Part shown: positions 47,087-58,893 of the stretch, in pieces
How the letters are laid out: every line of letters starts with the position of its first letter
Numbering within the stretch: position 1 is the first letter of the stretch
Assembly: GCA_947034885.2 (NCBI GenBank)
Contig: OX344752.2
Coordinates: 25,734,386-25,798,385 of the forward strand
Direction: 5' to 3'
DNA: 64,000 bases
DNA from: Thuidium tamariscinum
Lineage: Eukaryota > Streptophyta > Bryopsida > Hypnales > Thuidiaceae
Made by a program: the position numbers and the translations under genes
Notes under the pieces: generated by a model
The model's database searches: none
What the model was told of the DNA's origin: nothing
Seen by the model: the letters and a program-made list of their open reading frames with translations, nothing else

Positions 47087-49052
47087 ACTTGATGCCCTTA
47101 CATAAGAAATTGGCCCAACTTGTAGGTGTAAGGCTTCCTAAACTTCTAAGGTAGAACAAACCTATATTGTTAGTTGTCAAATTCAACCATCTATTCGACC
47201 TTACCATTTATATTAATTATCCATTATCACAACTTAGCAACCCTTTAGCATCATAACAATGCACTACAAGAAGGGACACGTCATCCTATGGTTAAGCATT
47301 TATTGCCAAAATGTCTTGCAAATGTCTTTTTTTCAAACTTTTTTATCTTAAAAAATATGTGAGTTGGCAAATAGTTCTTCTAAGATAATTAGATGGCAAA
47401 TCTTTTTGGTAATGAGCATGTTTACCTTGTTGAATTTTGTTAGAAGAATTTAGATTATTGTAGCATCTATTTTTAAACAATGTATGAATATTTTAAGTGC
47501 AAAAAAAAAAAATCCAAATTAACCTTAGACTTTCATATTTAAAAACTTGCCAAGAGTCTTAGGAACAGACTTGAAGCTACCCTCTAGAGGCCTCAAATCT
47601 CTCCAAATGTCATAACTATGACTATGACTATGAATGAAAAAAATCCATATAAGCAACTAAGAAATTAAAACTAGATATGATCAAAATCTATATACAACAT
47701 AGTTGTATTTGCACTTATTGTTGACTGCAATGAAAAACAAATGAATGCTTAAAGAGCTTAGAAAAGGAGCTATGCAAGCAAACAAATAACATGCAAGTAT
47801 GTTGGAAATCCAAAATTTGCTTGTCCTTCATAGGTATAACTACCTTGGTCATTCAATGCTTTTGTGATTTTTGTGCAAGATTTAGAATTAATTCATGTTC
47901 AAATAGAAACAACTTTCTTTTTGAACAATTAGTCTTGCCTTTGCTTCATTGCAATTGACTATTTTTGAGAAACCAAATGGGAGAGGCCAAAATCTATATG
48001 TTGAGGCAATAAATCACCCCAAAAATTCCTTAGTGGAAGGAAATCTTTCTTCAAAAATGAAAATCTAAAGTTTGTGTTTTTTTCAAGTAATTCTTGATTT
48101 TGCCTTGAAAGTTTTAGATCTATATTCTTATTTCTACCATAGTTTTTTATTGGGTAAAAGTAGTGCTAGCTAACTAAATTTAGTCCAAAAGTAGATACAA
48201 CATAAATAATTATGGCTTATAAAGGATCCACTTTGTCTTTAGATTTTCAATTTATCCATGTCTTTTTTCTAGTTATAATATATGAAACAATTCAGACTTT
48301 ACTAACAAAAATCATAAAACAACAACTATTCAATTAACCAAAGATAGCCATATTATCCTCATATACCCCCCTCTAAGAAATATCCTATTCTAAAGGTAGG
48401 CAAATTATTTCTTGTAATCTCTTATTGATGTGTGAAATCCATGTAATCAATGATTATAGATTTTCCATTCATTGAATACATATTTCATCAAATTTTGGAT
48501 GGGAGTATATGTTGGACAATAAATTCACCGTTGGGAATTTTGAAAAACAAAATATGCATTTTCTAATGGATTTTGCCCTCGTCATCAACCTTTTTTTTCT
48601 TCTCTTCAAAATTCCCTTTGCTTCAATGATTACCCTATATGATATTCACTTTTTCAACATACTTGCATGTACATCATCTATCAATTTTGTTTAAGGTAGA
48701 AACACCCAAATCCATCCTTGTATCCATTCATGTACCCTAGACTTGAACCACTAAATGTGTCTATAGATTTTCATCAAAGTGTTAAATTGTCACTTTCTTT
48801 AATTGCTTCGGTTCAATATTTGTTTTGTTAGTCTTTGGTTTCAAATTCATCCATAGGACAAATTTAGTTGTCTAGTGAGCTATCACTTTGAATATTCATA
48901 AAACGCACATGCCATATCCAAGAAATCTAGTCTTTTCTTAAAGTTTATGATTTTCAATTGCTAATACTACAAAAATATTTTTTCTATGAAAAGGTGCCTC
49001 AAAATATGCTAAGTTGCTCATATTGATGGTTATGGATGTTTCCACCATAAGC
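47087..49052. other. AT-rich stretch without a recognised gene
   Basis: CACTACAAGAAGGGA at 47264 looks like a lone CACTA end. 48980-49050 matches 3214-3300 in reverse. All frames are short and motif-free. Confidence 0.45.
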
Positions 49053-50917
49053 TTAACCCTTAAATGTCCTAGGGGACCAGAAGTGTCACCACATAGTTTC
49101 AATTCCAATTCAAAGTGCTTTAACTTTTGTGTCCAATGTTTGAATTCAATAAAACTTGTTGGAAGATTTGAACTTTCTTTTGGTTTGCATGGTAAAATTT
49201 CCAGCTTAAACTAAAAACACTTGATTTTTTGAAAGCCAATGAAAGTTTACATTTTCAATTTGAATTTACTAAATTGCATTTCATGGTTGCAACTTTAGAG
49301 ACTTATATCTTTTTCATCTAGTGTTTTTTTAGTAAAATTTATTAGATTATGTTTTTTTTTAAGGTCTAATTATTGTGGTGAAATTCTCATGTCAATCCAA
49401 ACTAATTTGAATGTTTGGGAGCAATTTGAAGTTCAAACTATCCATACATTTTTGGATTACAATGAACTTTGGTTGTTTATTTTCTTCTTAATATCATGCT
49501 CCTTCTCAATGTTTAACCTTTTAATGCCTAAACAACATTTTTTGGGCAATGTAGCAATTTTGGGTAGCTCACTATAAATGTATTTTTTTTAAAATTCTTT
49601 GAAATTATGTATTTTATTAATAATTAACTAAAATTATAAATGAACGTGTTGAAATTTCCACACAACATTATTCCAAGAAGTATTTTGAAGCCCAACTATT
49701 TTCATAACCAATGATTACATAGTTAAGAAGTTATTAAAAAAAATGTAGTTTTCATTGCTTTGCAAGTAGCTTGGGCAATAGAAAAAACTTCTTTAAAATA
49801 AATTTTAAAAAGATTTTTGAAAATTTGAAATTGTTTTTTTAGATTTACATCTAAGTAAGTGGAAAGCTTTGAATCATTCTATTTTGATCAATGAGCCAAA
49901 AGTTATGAGAAAAATTTGGTTTGGGGTAGTTTTTAGGTATTTATAAAATCTCTAAATTAAAAAAAGGTTTGAAATACTTTATTTGATTCAATCTTTATTT
50001 TCTTTTGAAAAAGAAGAAGAAGGTATAGATTAGTTATTACAACATTTTAACCCTTGGCATTGTCATTTTTCAATTCCGTAAACAAATTGTTTGCAATTTA
50101 GTATTTTGAATCATTTTCTACCTTTTTCTACCTACTATTTTCTCTTCTAAATATTGTACAATCCTAAATGATTTAAAAATTTTCAAGCATGCAACCAACT
50201 TACCTCAAAGAATGAATCCAAAGGATAACCACCAATTCGATTTTTTTCCAAATGTGACCTTGTGAAGTATAGTTACTTGGTTATTTGTAGAATTAAAAAA
50301 TGATTTTTGTCAATTCAACGGTAATATCTTGCAATCTATATGATGAAAAATTTTGAAATTTTTTCTACATCTTTTCAAACCAACGTATGACAAGATCCTT
50401 TTATTATATATGTTAAAAATGTTTTTTTTCCTAAGTTTTGATACTTGTATTATAAATGGCAGTTTTTGGAGTATTTTTGTTGAAAACATAGTCAAAAACA
50501 TTTAGGGTTAAAGTTGTGCATACTAAGCTAGTTTGTATGTGTAAAATTTTATATCAATCTAAGAAGTTGCAAATGATTGTGGAGAATTTTAGTAGAAGGT
50601 TCAATCACAAATGTGCTATTTTTTTATATTTCAAAGCCATTTTGTAGAGACAATGAGTAAATTGAATGATTTTATTATACCAATATGATTGCATGTTGGT
50701 TTTCAATCACTTTAAAATTTAAACAATTTTCATTCAAATTTCAAATTTCACTTCCAAATATAGGAAAATTGTAGGAAAGTTTCAACATCCTTATTCAACA
50801 CTAAAATATTATAATCTTGCAATTTATAAAGCCAAATAACTCCAAATTTTATTCATGTTGTTTAGAACTACAAGATTATACACTAAAAGATTGTATAGAT
50901 GAGATTTTTATACCTTA
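49053..50917 (+). mobile_element. Family G TTAA element, truncated, with an A element inside
   Basis: Begins TTAACCCTTAAATGTCC. The sides of the A insertion (49513-50511) are collinear with 36765-37710. Its right end is lost near 50915, where a Harbinger-like MITE begins. Confidence 0.65.
49513..50511 (+). mobile_element. Family A TTAA element inside G
   Basis: Runs from TTAACCTTTTAATGCC to AACATTTAGGGTTAA with TTAA at both edges. It keeps GCAATGTAGCAATTTTGG and the family A interior, though more diverged than other copies, so it is probably among the older insertions. Confidence 0.75.
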
Positions 50918-51228
50918 GAGCATCTTATGCACCCCTCCAAATATCCCAATCCTTCTAGTTTTTGGATGATAAACAATCAATTTTAGCATGTGTCAGCCTC
51001 TACCTTCACTTTGGTACAACAAGTTAGCCATATTTGCTTCTAGGATTAGCAAGTTGTCATAATAAATGATAGCTTACATTATTACTTTTGCAGGTTATGT
51101 GATTTTTGATTGGTTAGAAGTATATTTTAGTAAGTTGTATCGTTGGTGATACAAATGGCTATCCCCTCTAAATTGGATAGATCTCATTAAAAAGGACTTA
51201 GCTAATTGGAGGGGTACAAGAGATGTTC
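50918..51228. mobile_element. PIF/Harbinger-like MITE, 311 bp, with TTA duplication
   Basis: TTA at 50915-50917 and 51229-51231. Ends GAGCATCTTATGCACCCCTC and GAACATCTCTTGTACCCCTC (reverse complement) are inverted with few mismatches. GAGCATCT-type ends with a TWA duplication are typical of Harbinger MITEs in plants. Non-coding. Confidence 0.8.
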
Positions 51229-51283
51229 TTAGTGACATGTAGATCTATACCAATTCAAAAGCAATAATGTCTTCAATCCTTAA

Positions 51284-51382
51284 CACTAGAAAAAAGGCTT
51301 AAAAATCTGCGTTTGTTTCAACATAACTCACTTGACGCATTATGTTGAAACAAACGCAGATTTTCAAGCCTTTCTTCTAGTG
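51284..51382. mobile_element. CACTA-type MITE, 99 bp near-perfect hairpin
   Basis: TAA at 51281-51283 and 51383-51385. The arms start CACTAGAAAAAAGGCTT and pair with few mismatches over about 43 bp each, leaving a loop of only about 13 bp. CACTA ends with a 3-bp duplication indicate the CMC/CACTA superfamily. The close arm match suggests a young copy. Confidence 0.85.
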
Positions 51383-51385
51383 TAA

Positions 51386-51800
51386 ACATTGACAAGGACA
51401 TTCTATGACCAATGGATGACAAAAAATCTTTCCTTGTAAGACAAAAGTGCAACTATCCATCGTCAACATTAGGGTGGAAAGGAAAGATCTTCTATACTAC
51501 TTCAACTTCTAATGGGTATATTTGGCTTATTCAAAGAAGGTGATGTCGTATGGTATCAAAATGCATAATTTCCATGGCCACCCTCAAAGCCTTTATGGCT
51601 AACATCAGCAAAGTTGGGCTAGACTATTTTAGTGCTATTTTGACACGAAAGGTTGCATTTTGACAATATAGGTACCATTTTCTCCATATTGAGTTGGTAT
51701 GGGGGTTGGCACCAAATTTACTTGATTGCATTTCAATGCACCATCATGGCACTATAATCACATACCTTTAAGTTCCTAATGAAACTCCTATATGAAGCTC
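51386..51800. other. Spacer with a dispersed-repeat fragment
   Basis: 51425-51600 matches 55640-55805 (GGAAAGATCTTCTATACTA in the first copy, GGGAAGATCTTCTATAGTA in the second). No complete ends or gene seen. Confidence 0.45.
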
Positions 51801-51808
51801 TTGAAACC

Positions 51809-52074
51809 AAGGGATGTTAATCCCTGCCATCGAAGGTGGACCCAACAGGTTAAATTTGAGATTGTCTAAAATAGAAGTGAAAAAACCCTCTATCTTATGT
51901 TGTGTCTAAGATATATTCTCAAACTCTCCCTGCAAAATTAAAATCGCTGATTGCAAATATGAATTCAGAAATTGCAAAAAAAATTATTTACAAAAATTAA
52001 GAAATTCCTGTGTTTTCCCCCAGGTAAATCCACCCTGCTGGGCCCACCTTCGATGGCAGGATTTAACGTCCTGG
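51809..52074. mobile_element. Mutator-like MITE, about 266 bp
   Basis: TTGAAACC stands at 51801-51808 and 52076-52083, with C or T before it. Ends GGGATGTTAATCCCTGCCAT and GGACGTTAAATCCTGCCATC (reverse complement) continue as CGAAGGTGGRCCCARCAGG. Same end motif, GACGTTAAATCCTG, as 35777-36049. It lies at the upstream edge of the SPC12/DTM1-like gene region. Confidence 0.75.
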
Positions 52075-52083
52075 TTTGAAACC

Positions 52084-52974
52084 GTTCATCGTGCACTTTA
52101 TGAGGAAGTTAACCTTGTCTATGCATTTGTCAGAGGGCACAGAGGGCTTGTGCCCTCCCCCGCATGCTACCCCGTGGATTCCCCATCAATCTACGTCCAC
52201 GCCCCAGTATCTACGAAACCAGGAGAAGCAGGGGTGGAGAGCGGTTTGTCAGGCCAGGGTGGAGACTGAAGAGAAGCTGCCAGTGCTTTGCTTGGAAATT
52301 GTGGCGGAGGATTCATGTTGAACTTGTGAGCCAAAGCGTGTCGACCTTTGGGGTGAAGGACTTTTGAGGCGGTGAGTCGGGCGGTGAGTCGGGCGGCGAT
52401 CATACTCCACCACCCTATTTACCTCTCACAGATCCACGCCAGGGGCCCCACAGCGACATTATTCAACCGCAACTGCAAGGCGAAGCTGCAAATCCAGCAA
52501 ACGAGAGAGACGCACTCAGTAGAGCTTCACAACTTAGCCGTTTCAGTTTGACGTGCTTGAACTTGAACCGTTCACAGCTGCATTGCTGAGGACTTGTGTG
52601 AGATTGGGTACTTTTACGTTAGGCTGTGTGTGTGTGTGTGTGGTGACCGTAGGTTAATACTCTGTTTGTAGACTGGTTTGGAATCGAAGAAAACGCCGCG
52701 CTTTACGGGTGTGGGGTCACTTGACGTGTCGGTACGGGTGTTGCGGAGCAGTAGGTTGAGAGTGGTTGGAAGTGGGCGGCGCTATTGCGACTTTTTGTTG
52801 GGATTTCGACATTTACAGTGGACTGAGGTTATTGAACAGTGGGGAGTTTCGAGTGCGGAGCCAGCTGCGATACGCATTGCTTTGGTGACGAATTTGTTCA
52901 AGAAGTGACAAAGCCCCCACCGTTCTCTACCTCCATCTTGCGACTGTCATTGCGTTTTTGAAGATTTTGCAAGT
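52084..52974 (+). promoter_or_regulatory. Promoter and 5' leader region of the SPC12/DTM1-like gene
   Basis: GC-richer block between the MULE-type MITE and the start codon. A GT microsatellite lies at 52624-52642. In-frame stops precede the ATG closely. Several short frames here share no motif. I could not place the TATA box or transcription start. Confidence 0.5.
52624..52642. repeat. GT microsatellite in the leader
   Basis: About nine GT repeats roughly 330 bp upstream of the start codon. Confidence 0.9.
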
Positions 52975-53385
52975 ATGGGGGAGGATTTTGTAGGGCAGAA
53001 GCGGCTGCAAGACCTGTTCCAATACTTCATGACCGGCTCGCTGGTGGCGGCGCTCATCTCGGGGTGGTTCTTCCAGTCCCTGAAGACGGGTTGGCACGCT
53101 TACCTCGTCGGCCTGTTCTTCACGTGGTTGTTTAACATTGTGGAGTGGGATTACTGGTTTCAAGAACCGACTTCCTGGGCGGAAGGGAGGTACCTCGATG
53201 GCGCGGGATACTGGGAGCTCGAAAGAATGGCCGCTTTGAACAACTCGCCGTCTGCGTCATCTTCATCGTCGTCGTCGTCACCGAAGCTGCAGCAACGCGC
53301 ACAGATCACTCTCAGCGGCGGGCCTGCGAGGATGACGATCAGCTCGCGACCGCCATCCCCCCAATCCAGATTCAAGAAATGGTGA
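52975..53385 (+). CDS. SPC12/DTM1-like small ER membrane protein
   Basis: Single uninterrupted 136-aa frame. DFVGQK at 4-9 resembles the DxxGQKLxEQ start of SPC12 (signal peptidase complex subunit 1). Two membrane segments follow (about 15-33 and 41-57), joined by a short SLKTGW loop. WDYWFQEPTSW (58-68) then resembles the aromatic-Pro-Trp motif that follows the second SPC12 helix. SPC12 helps shape the signal-peptidase complex and its choice of substrates at the ER. QSLK and the WDY-F-W pattern also recall rice DTM1, an SPC12-like protein needed for the tapetum and meiocytes. The family is usually about 80-105 aa; here a tail of roughly 65 residues is added, with a Ser tract (91-102) and a basic end RFKKW. 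In-frame stops lie just upstream, which supports the start. Assignment is from remembered motifs only. Confidence 0.72.
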   Translation: MGEDFVGQKRLQDLFQYFMTGSLVAALISGWFFQSLKTGWHAYLVGLFFTWLFNIVEWDYWFQEPTSWAEGRYLDGAGYWELERMAALNNSPSASSSSSSSSPKLQQRAQITLSGGPARMTISSRPPSPQSRFKKW

Positions 53386-54700
53386 TATACTTTATTGTTT
53401 CCATTTGATTCAATCTTCCTTTACTCTTTCCGCTAGATTTATTGTATTCAGAGCTGTCAGTATGACTGATTGATGTCGTGCCTGTTGAGGTATGAAGCAT
53501 CATGGTTAGGCTGGTGAAGAAATTAATATCACATACTGCAGCTCTGTGACTCTCTGTCACATTTCTTTTCATTAAATTTCCTCCAGCTGGCCAAGCCATG
53601 ATTGGAGTCAGGAGTCGATCTTAGGAAACGAAATAAGGAAAATCCTAGCCTCGGGGGAGGAGTGGTAGAAAGCACAGTAATTTTTCAGTCTTGGAAGGAT
53701 GGACATGGCGAGAATAGGAATCGGTATTGTTTGCGGCAACGTCGTCGTCGTTCCACTTTTATAAGCAGCAATTGTACAAAGTTTTATCTCTGCATCCATT
53801 ACAGAGATCTTCATGGAACGTCTGATTATCATTACGTTACTTGCAGAGTGTTTGTCTTGTAGTCAGTTATTAGGGTTGCCTCAGGTCTGTGATTTGTGCT
53901 GCAAAATTTCATGATTTCAAATTCAGTAGTCTTCATTCTTGAAGCAGAAAGCTTGCTCTGTGCCTATCCCTAGTTTCGATATGGTTACTGGGAATGTGAT
54001 TTGTATGCATGCGTTTGGACACCCCTACCAGTGTATTGTTACTGTGAGTTTTGGGACTTCTGTTTCGAACCATCTTTGGTTTTGCTTTATTGCTTGGAAC
54101 CATGAGTCTCTTTGAGTTGGTAACGTGCAATTTATTAGTGGGCTATATAAGCGACTTCTTTGCGTGGCTTCATCAATGGAAGGCAATTAAGACCCGGGCT
54201 TATGGCCATGTGGTAGGTCAAGACTTAAGGAATTGCAATCTTAGCATTGAAGTTTTGCTTACATTGATTTCATTTTGATGTGCTGGCTTGAACTCCAGCA
54301 CTTCCCATCCCTTTCCGACTGACATTCTGTCACATCTTAACGTATATTCTGTCAACCCTGTGAGTGGAATTGGTACCTTAGTGTCGCCCGTAAGACATTT
54401 GGTGCAATTTGAACCACCAATTTACAACCACCAATGTGTCCAGAAATTGTCTCATTCTGGTCGAGTGGCTGGAGTCTTGAGATCCATTGTTGCGTGTGTA
54501 CATTATTCCAGCTTCCATTACTGAAACCGTTGTCCTTTCTTCCGAACCTTCTTTTTTTTCCCAAATGAAACGGATTCCTCCGAACCTTCCAAAGTTCCAG
54601 CTGCACGGTGCAGGAGCGTTTTGGTGGACCAGGCAATCGAATAAATAATGCCATCGACCAATTTATGGCAAGAACTCAACTACCGGTAGTTCATGAAGTG
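53386..54700 (+). other. 3' flank of the SPC12/DTM1-like gene
   Basis: Moderate-GC sequence without a convincing coding frame; frames of 74-100 codons on both strands lack motifs. It is probably 3' UTR for the first few hundred bases and then gene flank. No poly(A) site chosen. Confidence 0.45.
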
Positions 54701-55871
54701 CACTTCATTGATTGTTGACTGGACTGTGGCTTTCCATATTTAAGCTTCATGGATTTGGGTGAGGCTCCAGAATCCCGCGTAGTAGTCGAACTTGCAAATG
54801 AATTAGATCACCCAAAAAAACCTCCTCTGGAACAAAAATCTTGAGGATCATCCTGTTCAGCCCTCTCATTTCCAATTTTCATTTTTATCTCCACCTGCCG
54901 GAAACGTAGGTTGGAGGTCGGTCGAATATTTTGCAACCCACCTTTTAATCTGTAGAGGGCAGGTGGCAACACTTTCTCTTTTAGTATTTTGCCTAGAAAT
55001 TTATCCTTGGCTAGAAACTTTCAGCTACCTGTGTGGCAGTTTATTGCGATGTAAAATAACAGTTTTCAAGTTTTTTTAAAATTTATTTTCTGGCTATGTG
55101 AATTGGTGATGTCAAGAATCTTCAATCTTCAATATTTCTTTTATTTTGTTAGTTTTCATGTTGAATGTGGACGTGTGCAAAGTGTAAACTGACAATGCAG
55201 ACAATGCAGACAAAATTTGCAGAGCTCTGTAGAGGCAATAAAATGATAGGGGAAGCAAGAGAAAATTTGTCATGCAAATGAAAGCTTTTAGCACTAGTAG
55301 TAAGACAATTTCTGAAACCAAGAAGCCCTGCCGAATGCAAGTAAAAGGGTATTTCCCATTACATTGAAGCTCTACACAAATGCTAATGAAATTGTAAGGC
55401 AATGGAGAATTGGACCCCAAATCTGCCCACTGTATACTGCCTGTCTTGCAAATTAATAAACAACTTCACAGAAAGAAAAAAAACCCAGAAAAACTCCAAA
55501 TGTTGTTGCTTGCAGCTCCCACCTCAATCTTCCATGTCCAAGTTTCTTGGCCTTCTTGGTGAAGGCTTCAAGCTGCCTACTAAATTAACCCACAAACATG
55601 CTGAGGCCATTTTTTGGTTGATGAATGGGAGAGCATTTTGTTGTGTAGGGTGAAAGTATAATTATTCATCTTCAAAAATAGGGATGGATAGGGAAGATCT
55701 TCTATAGTAGTTTGATTTCCAATGCATACTTTTTGGGATTTTTTAACCAATGACTCCCATGATATGAAAATGGATGAAAATGGATGATTTCCACGGTCAC
55801 TAGGGACACAGATGTACATCCATGACTTCTATGAAGTATGCAGTTGTGTATGCAAAGCCTTCAGTTAGTGT
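54701..55871. other. Spacer with a dispersed-repeat fragment
   Basis: No gene with recognisable motifs. 55640-55805 matches 51425-51600. Composition is between gene flank and AT-rich repeat. Confidence 0.4.
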
Positions 55872-56213
55872 CTAAGCATCTCCATACTTCCCATGTTTGG
55901 AAGCCTCCTGCCACAACCGACTGAGTGGCCTTGGAGAGTTGGAGTACATATGACAAATCTTCAAAAGTGAAGAATTTGTGGCCACACACTCACTCTGACC
56001 ACGATTGGCAAATTCTTCAGTTCCCAAGGCTATTTTAATAAGTTGAATTTCAGAAACTTGGGGCTTCAAAAACAGGCTCAGTTTCCACTGACTGAGCCCA
56101 ACACCAAGCATGACTGTGTCAATCTCTGCCAGCTTATCCATGTACTCTGACATGACAGATCCTTCAAAAGCCAAGAGGAAGAGATGGTCCTCCAAATCTT
56201 TGACAATGGGCAT
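55872..56213 (-). CDS. Unrecognised 113-codon open frame, possibly a gene relic
   Basis: ATG-started frame beginning MPIVKDLEDHLFLLAFEGSV with balanced, protein-like composition and moderate GC. It ends SRLWQEASKHGKYGDA and then stops. I recognise no domain, membrane segment or catalytic motif. It lies next to a dispersed repeat and has no clear splice partners, so it may be a fragment carried by an element. Function not assigned. Confidence 0.3.
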   Translation of the reverse strand: MPIVKDLEDHLFLLAFEGSVMSEYMDKLAEIDTVMLGVGLSQWKLSLFLKPQVSEIQLIKIALGTEEFANRGQSECVATNSSLLKICHMYSNSPRPLSRLWQEASKHGKYGDA

Positions 56214-56689
56214 GTTGTCCTCCTCCTTGTTGTTCTTGTTTTTAAAAAATTTTAAATTTTAAATTTTTTAAATTTAAATTAAATGTTTTAGCAAATGGGG
56301 AGACCCTCTCATCGAGGTTTTGAGTAGTTGCATATCCAAGTTCTCACTACTCAACAATTGAGATGTAACAAAAACTGCTGCATCCCTCTCTCCCATCATA
56401 AGGTAAGTCTGCCTGTGATAGACAAAATTGTACCAATAGTGTACATACCCAAATCTGAAATGTGCACCACTAGAATGATTTTGTCTATAATAAGATGGTT
56501 GGCATTTTGTTTGTCATAGGGCAGTTTTGGCTTATGTGGTTAAGGAGCAACAATTAGAAAAGTGTTTCTTCATGACAACCACATGGTGTGGAAAGCTATC
56601 CTTATTAACCCCTTCTTGTTTCTAATTCAAGTTATTTGGCAGTGCAATGGGGTCCCAATCAAAATGGTGTCTTCGAAATTGCAGTGAAG
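56214..56689. other. Spacer with AT palindromes
   Basis: 56248-56290 is a run of AAATTT/TTTAAA palindromes. GATAGACAAAATTGTA (56417) and GATTTTGTCTATAATA (56475) form a weak inverted pair that may be a small MITE relic. No gene. Confidence 0.4.
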
Positions 56690-58520
56690 GAATTTTCAGT
56701 GCAGCCAACTTTGACACCCTCCCGAGAGTTGAAAAATTTGAATTTTAACACGAAAGTTTTACCACATCATCATCTTTATGTTAATAAGACGTGTACCAAA
56801 TTTCAAGGCCAAAAGATTGACTAAAAAAAGTTATTCAAAATCTACCAACATGGATAGCTATGGAATTTTTTTCACTTTTGCCAACTTTGATAGCCCTCTA
56901 AGGATTGAAAATTTGTTTTTTGCCATGAAATTTTTGGAACACAAGTTACTCTATGCTAATAATATATATTCCAAATTTCAAGCCCAAAAGATCAATACAA
57001 AAAAAGATATTCACAATCTACCAATATGTGTTACTTTGAGAAACACTTGAGGAAACCATTTCACTATTGCCAACTTTGACACCCTCCCAAGGATTGAGAA
57101 ATTGTCTATTTACCATGAAATCTTTGTCACACAATACTCTCTATGTTGATAATATATATGCCAAATTTCAAGGACAAAAAAGTCTTACAAAAAAAGATAG
57201 CTTTGAGAAACCATTCCTCTATTACCAACTTTGACACCCTCCTAAGGGCTGAGATTTCTTTTTATTTATCATGAAATTGTTGGCACAAGATCTTCTCTAT
57301 GTTAATAACATGTGTGACAAATTTGAAGGCCAAAAAATTTATTAAGAAAAAAAGATATACACAATCTACCAACATGTGTAGTTGTGGGAAACAATGGAGG
57401 AAGCCATTTCACTACTACCAACTTTGACACCCTCCAAGGGCTGAAAAATTGTCTATTTACCATGAAATTTTTGGTGCAAGATAAAATTTATGTTAACCCC
57501 TAAAGCCTTGAACTCCATTTTTTGGCAACACAGCGATTTCGGGCAACTCACTACAAATGGAGTTTTTATTTTATTTTATTTGAAACTTTCATACAACATG
57601 TATCTAAGGAGTAGCTTTAAGTCCCAACAGTTTTCATAACTTTTGACTACATAGTGGAAAAGTTATAGCATGATATGTTGTTTCCTTTTAATGTCAGGCA
57701 ACCCAGGCAACAAAAAAAACTTCTTTAAAAATTGCTTTTAAAGAAAATAAAAAATTGAAATTGGTTTATTAGATTTTTATCTATGTAGAAAACTTTGAAT
57801 CATTCCATTTCAATAAGTGAGACAAAAGTTATGAGGAATTTTAGTTTGGAGTAGTTTGCAGGTAGTTTTAGAATCTCTACTCTACAAAAAGTTTGAAATT
57901 ATTTATTTAATTCAATTTTTAATATTTATGAAAAAAAACTAAAAAATTGGGTGAAGAATATTTATTACAATATTTTAACCATTGGGATTGGCATTTTTCA
58001 TTTGTATGGATAAATTGTTCACAATTTAGTATTTTCAAGCATTTTCTACTTCTTCCTACTTACTATTTTTTTCCTATATGATGTACAATTCCAAATGATT
58101 TGAAATTTTTTGAGCATATAGCCAACTTGCATTATAAAATGAATTCAAAGAGTAACCATAATTTTGATTATTTTTTTCATACAAATGTGACCTTATGAAG
58201 TGCAACTGCTTGGATTTTTGAAGGGATAAAAAAGGATTTTTGCTATTTCAAATGTTAATATCTTGCAATCTCTGCAGTGCAAATTTTTGAAATTTTTTCC
58301 ACATCTTTTTATACCGCCTACCCACAAGATCCTATGGTTAATATATCAAAAAAGTTTTTTTTCAAAAAAATTGCACTTGTATTAGATATCACAGTTTTTG
58401 AGTGATTTTGGTGGAAACATAGTTAAAACTGGCCTTTAGGGGTTGATAACAAGTGTGCCAAAATTCTAGGTCAAAAAATTTATACAAAAAAAGATACACA
58501 CAATCTACCAATGTGTATGT
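56690..58520. repeat. Tandem array of about 155-195-bp units, split by an A element
   Basis: Units begin near 56703, 56880, 57068, 57224 and 57417 with CCAACTTTGACACCCTCC (one copy altered). Each contains CATGAAATTTTTGG, TATGTTAATAA, CCAAATTTCAAGGCC and ACACAATCTACCAACATG or close variants. The last unit is cut by the A element at 57493-58446 and resumes at 58447. Non-coding array adjacent to the Tc1 relic. Confidence 0.85.
57493..58446 (+). mobile_element. Family A TTAA element inside the tandem array
   Basis: Runs from TTAACCCCTAAAGCC to GGCCTTTAGGGGTTGA. The array reads TTTATG before and TAACAAGTGTGCCAAAAT after; uninterrupted units read CTATGTTAATAACATGTGTG. This shows insertion at the unit's own TTAA, with the right tetramer later changed by one base. 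About 954 bp, non-coding. Confidence 0.85.
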
Positions 58521-58893
58521 CCTCTATTTGCCTCAATCACTACTTGTCATCTAGAAGGCATAGAATGACATAATTAGAGGAGCTTTGTATCACTAATTAA
58601 CCTTTACTCTCTTTCAATAACTATCTTCAAGTCATCTAAGTTTCTAAGGTATACTGGGCCATATTACACTACATCTTTCAAAATCTTCAAAAAGTTCTCA
58701 GTTGAATTGGAATTGGGAGAGTTTGCAGGCCAATCAAGCTTCTCCAAAAGGTGTATTTGTGTTGCAATATCTTACAAGACCAAACAACTCTATGGGTTCA
58801 CTACAACCCACTTACAACATCACTTGGATCACCAATTGCCTAACACTGCACATGCCAAGTACACAACGTTAGTTTGCATTTCCAACTCATTTT

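Noticed and set aside
45848-47276. CTTCTTGTAGTG and CACTACAAGAAG as the two ends of one CACTA element
   Set aside because: The ends point outward instead of inward, so they cannot bound one element here.
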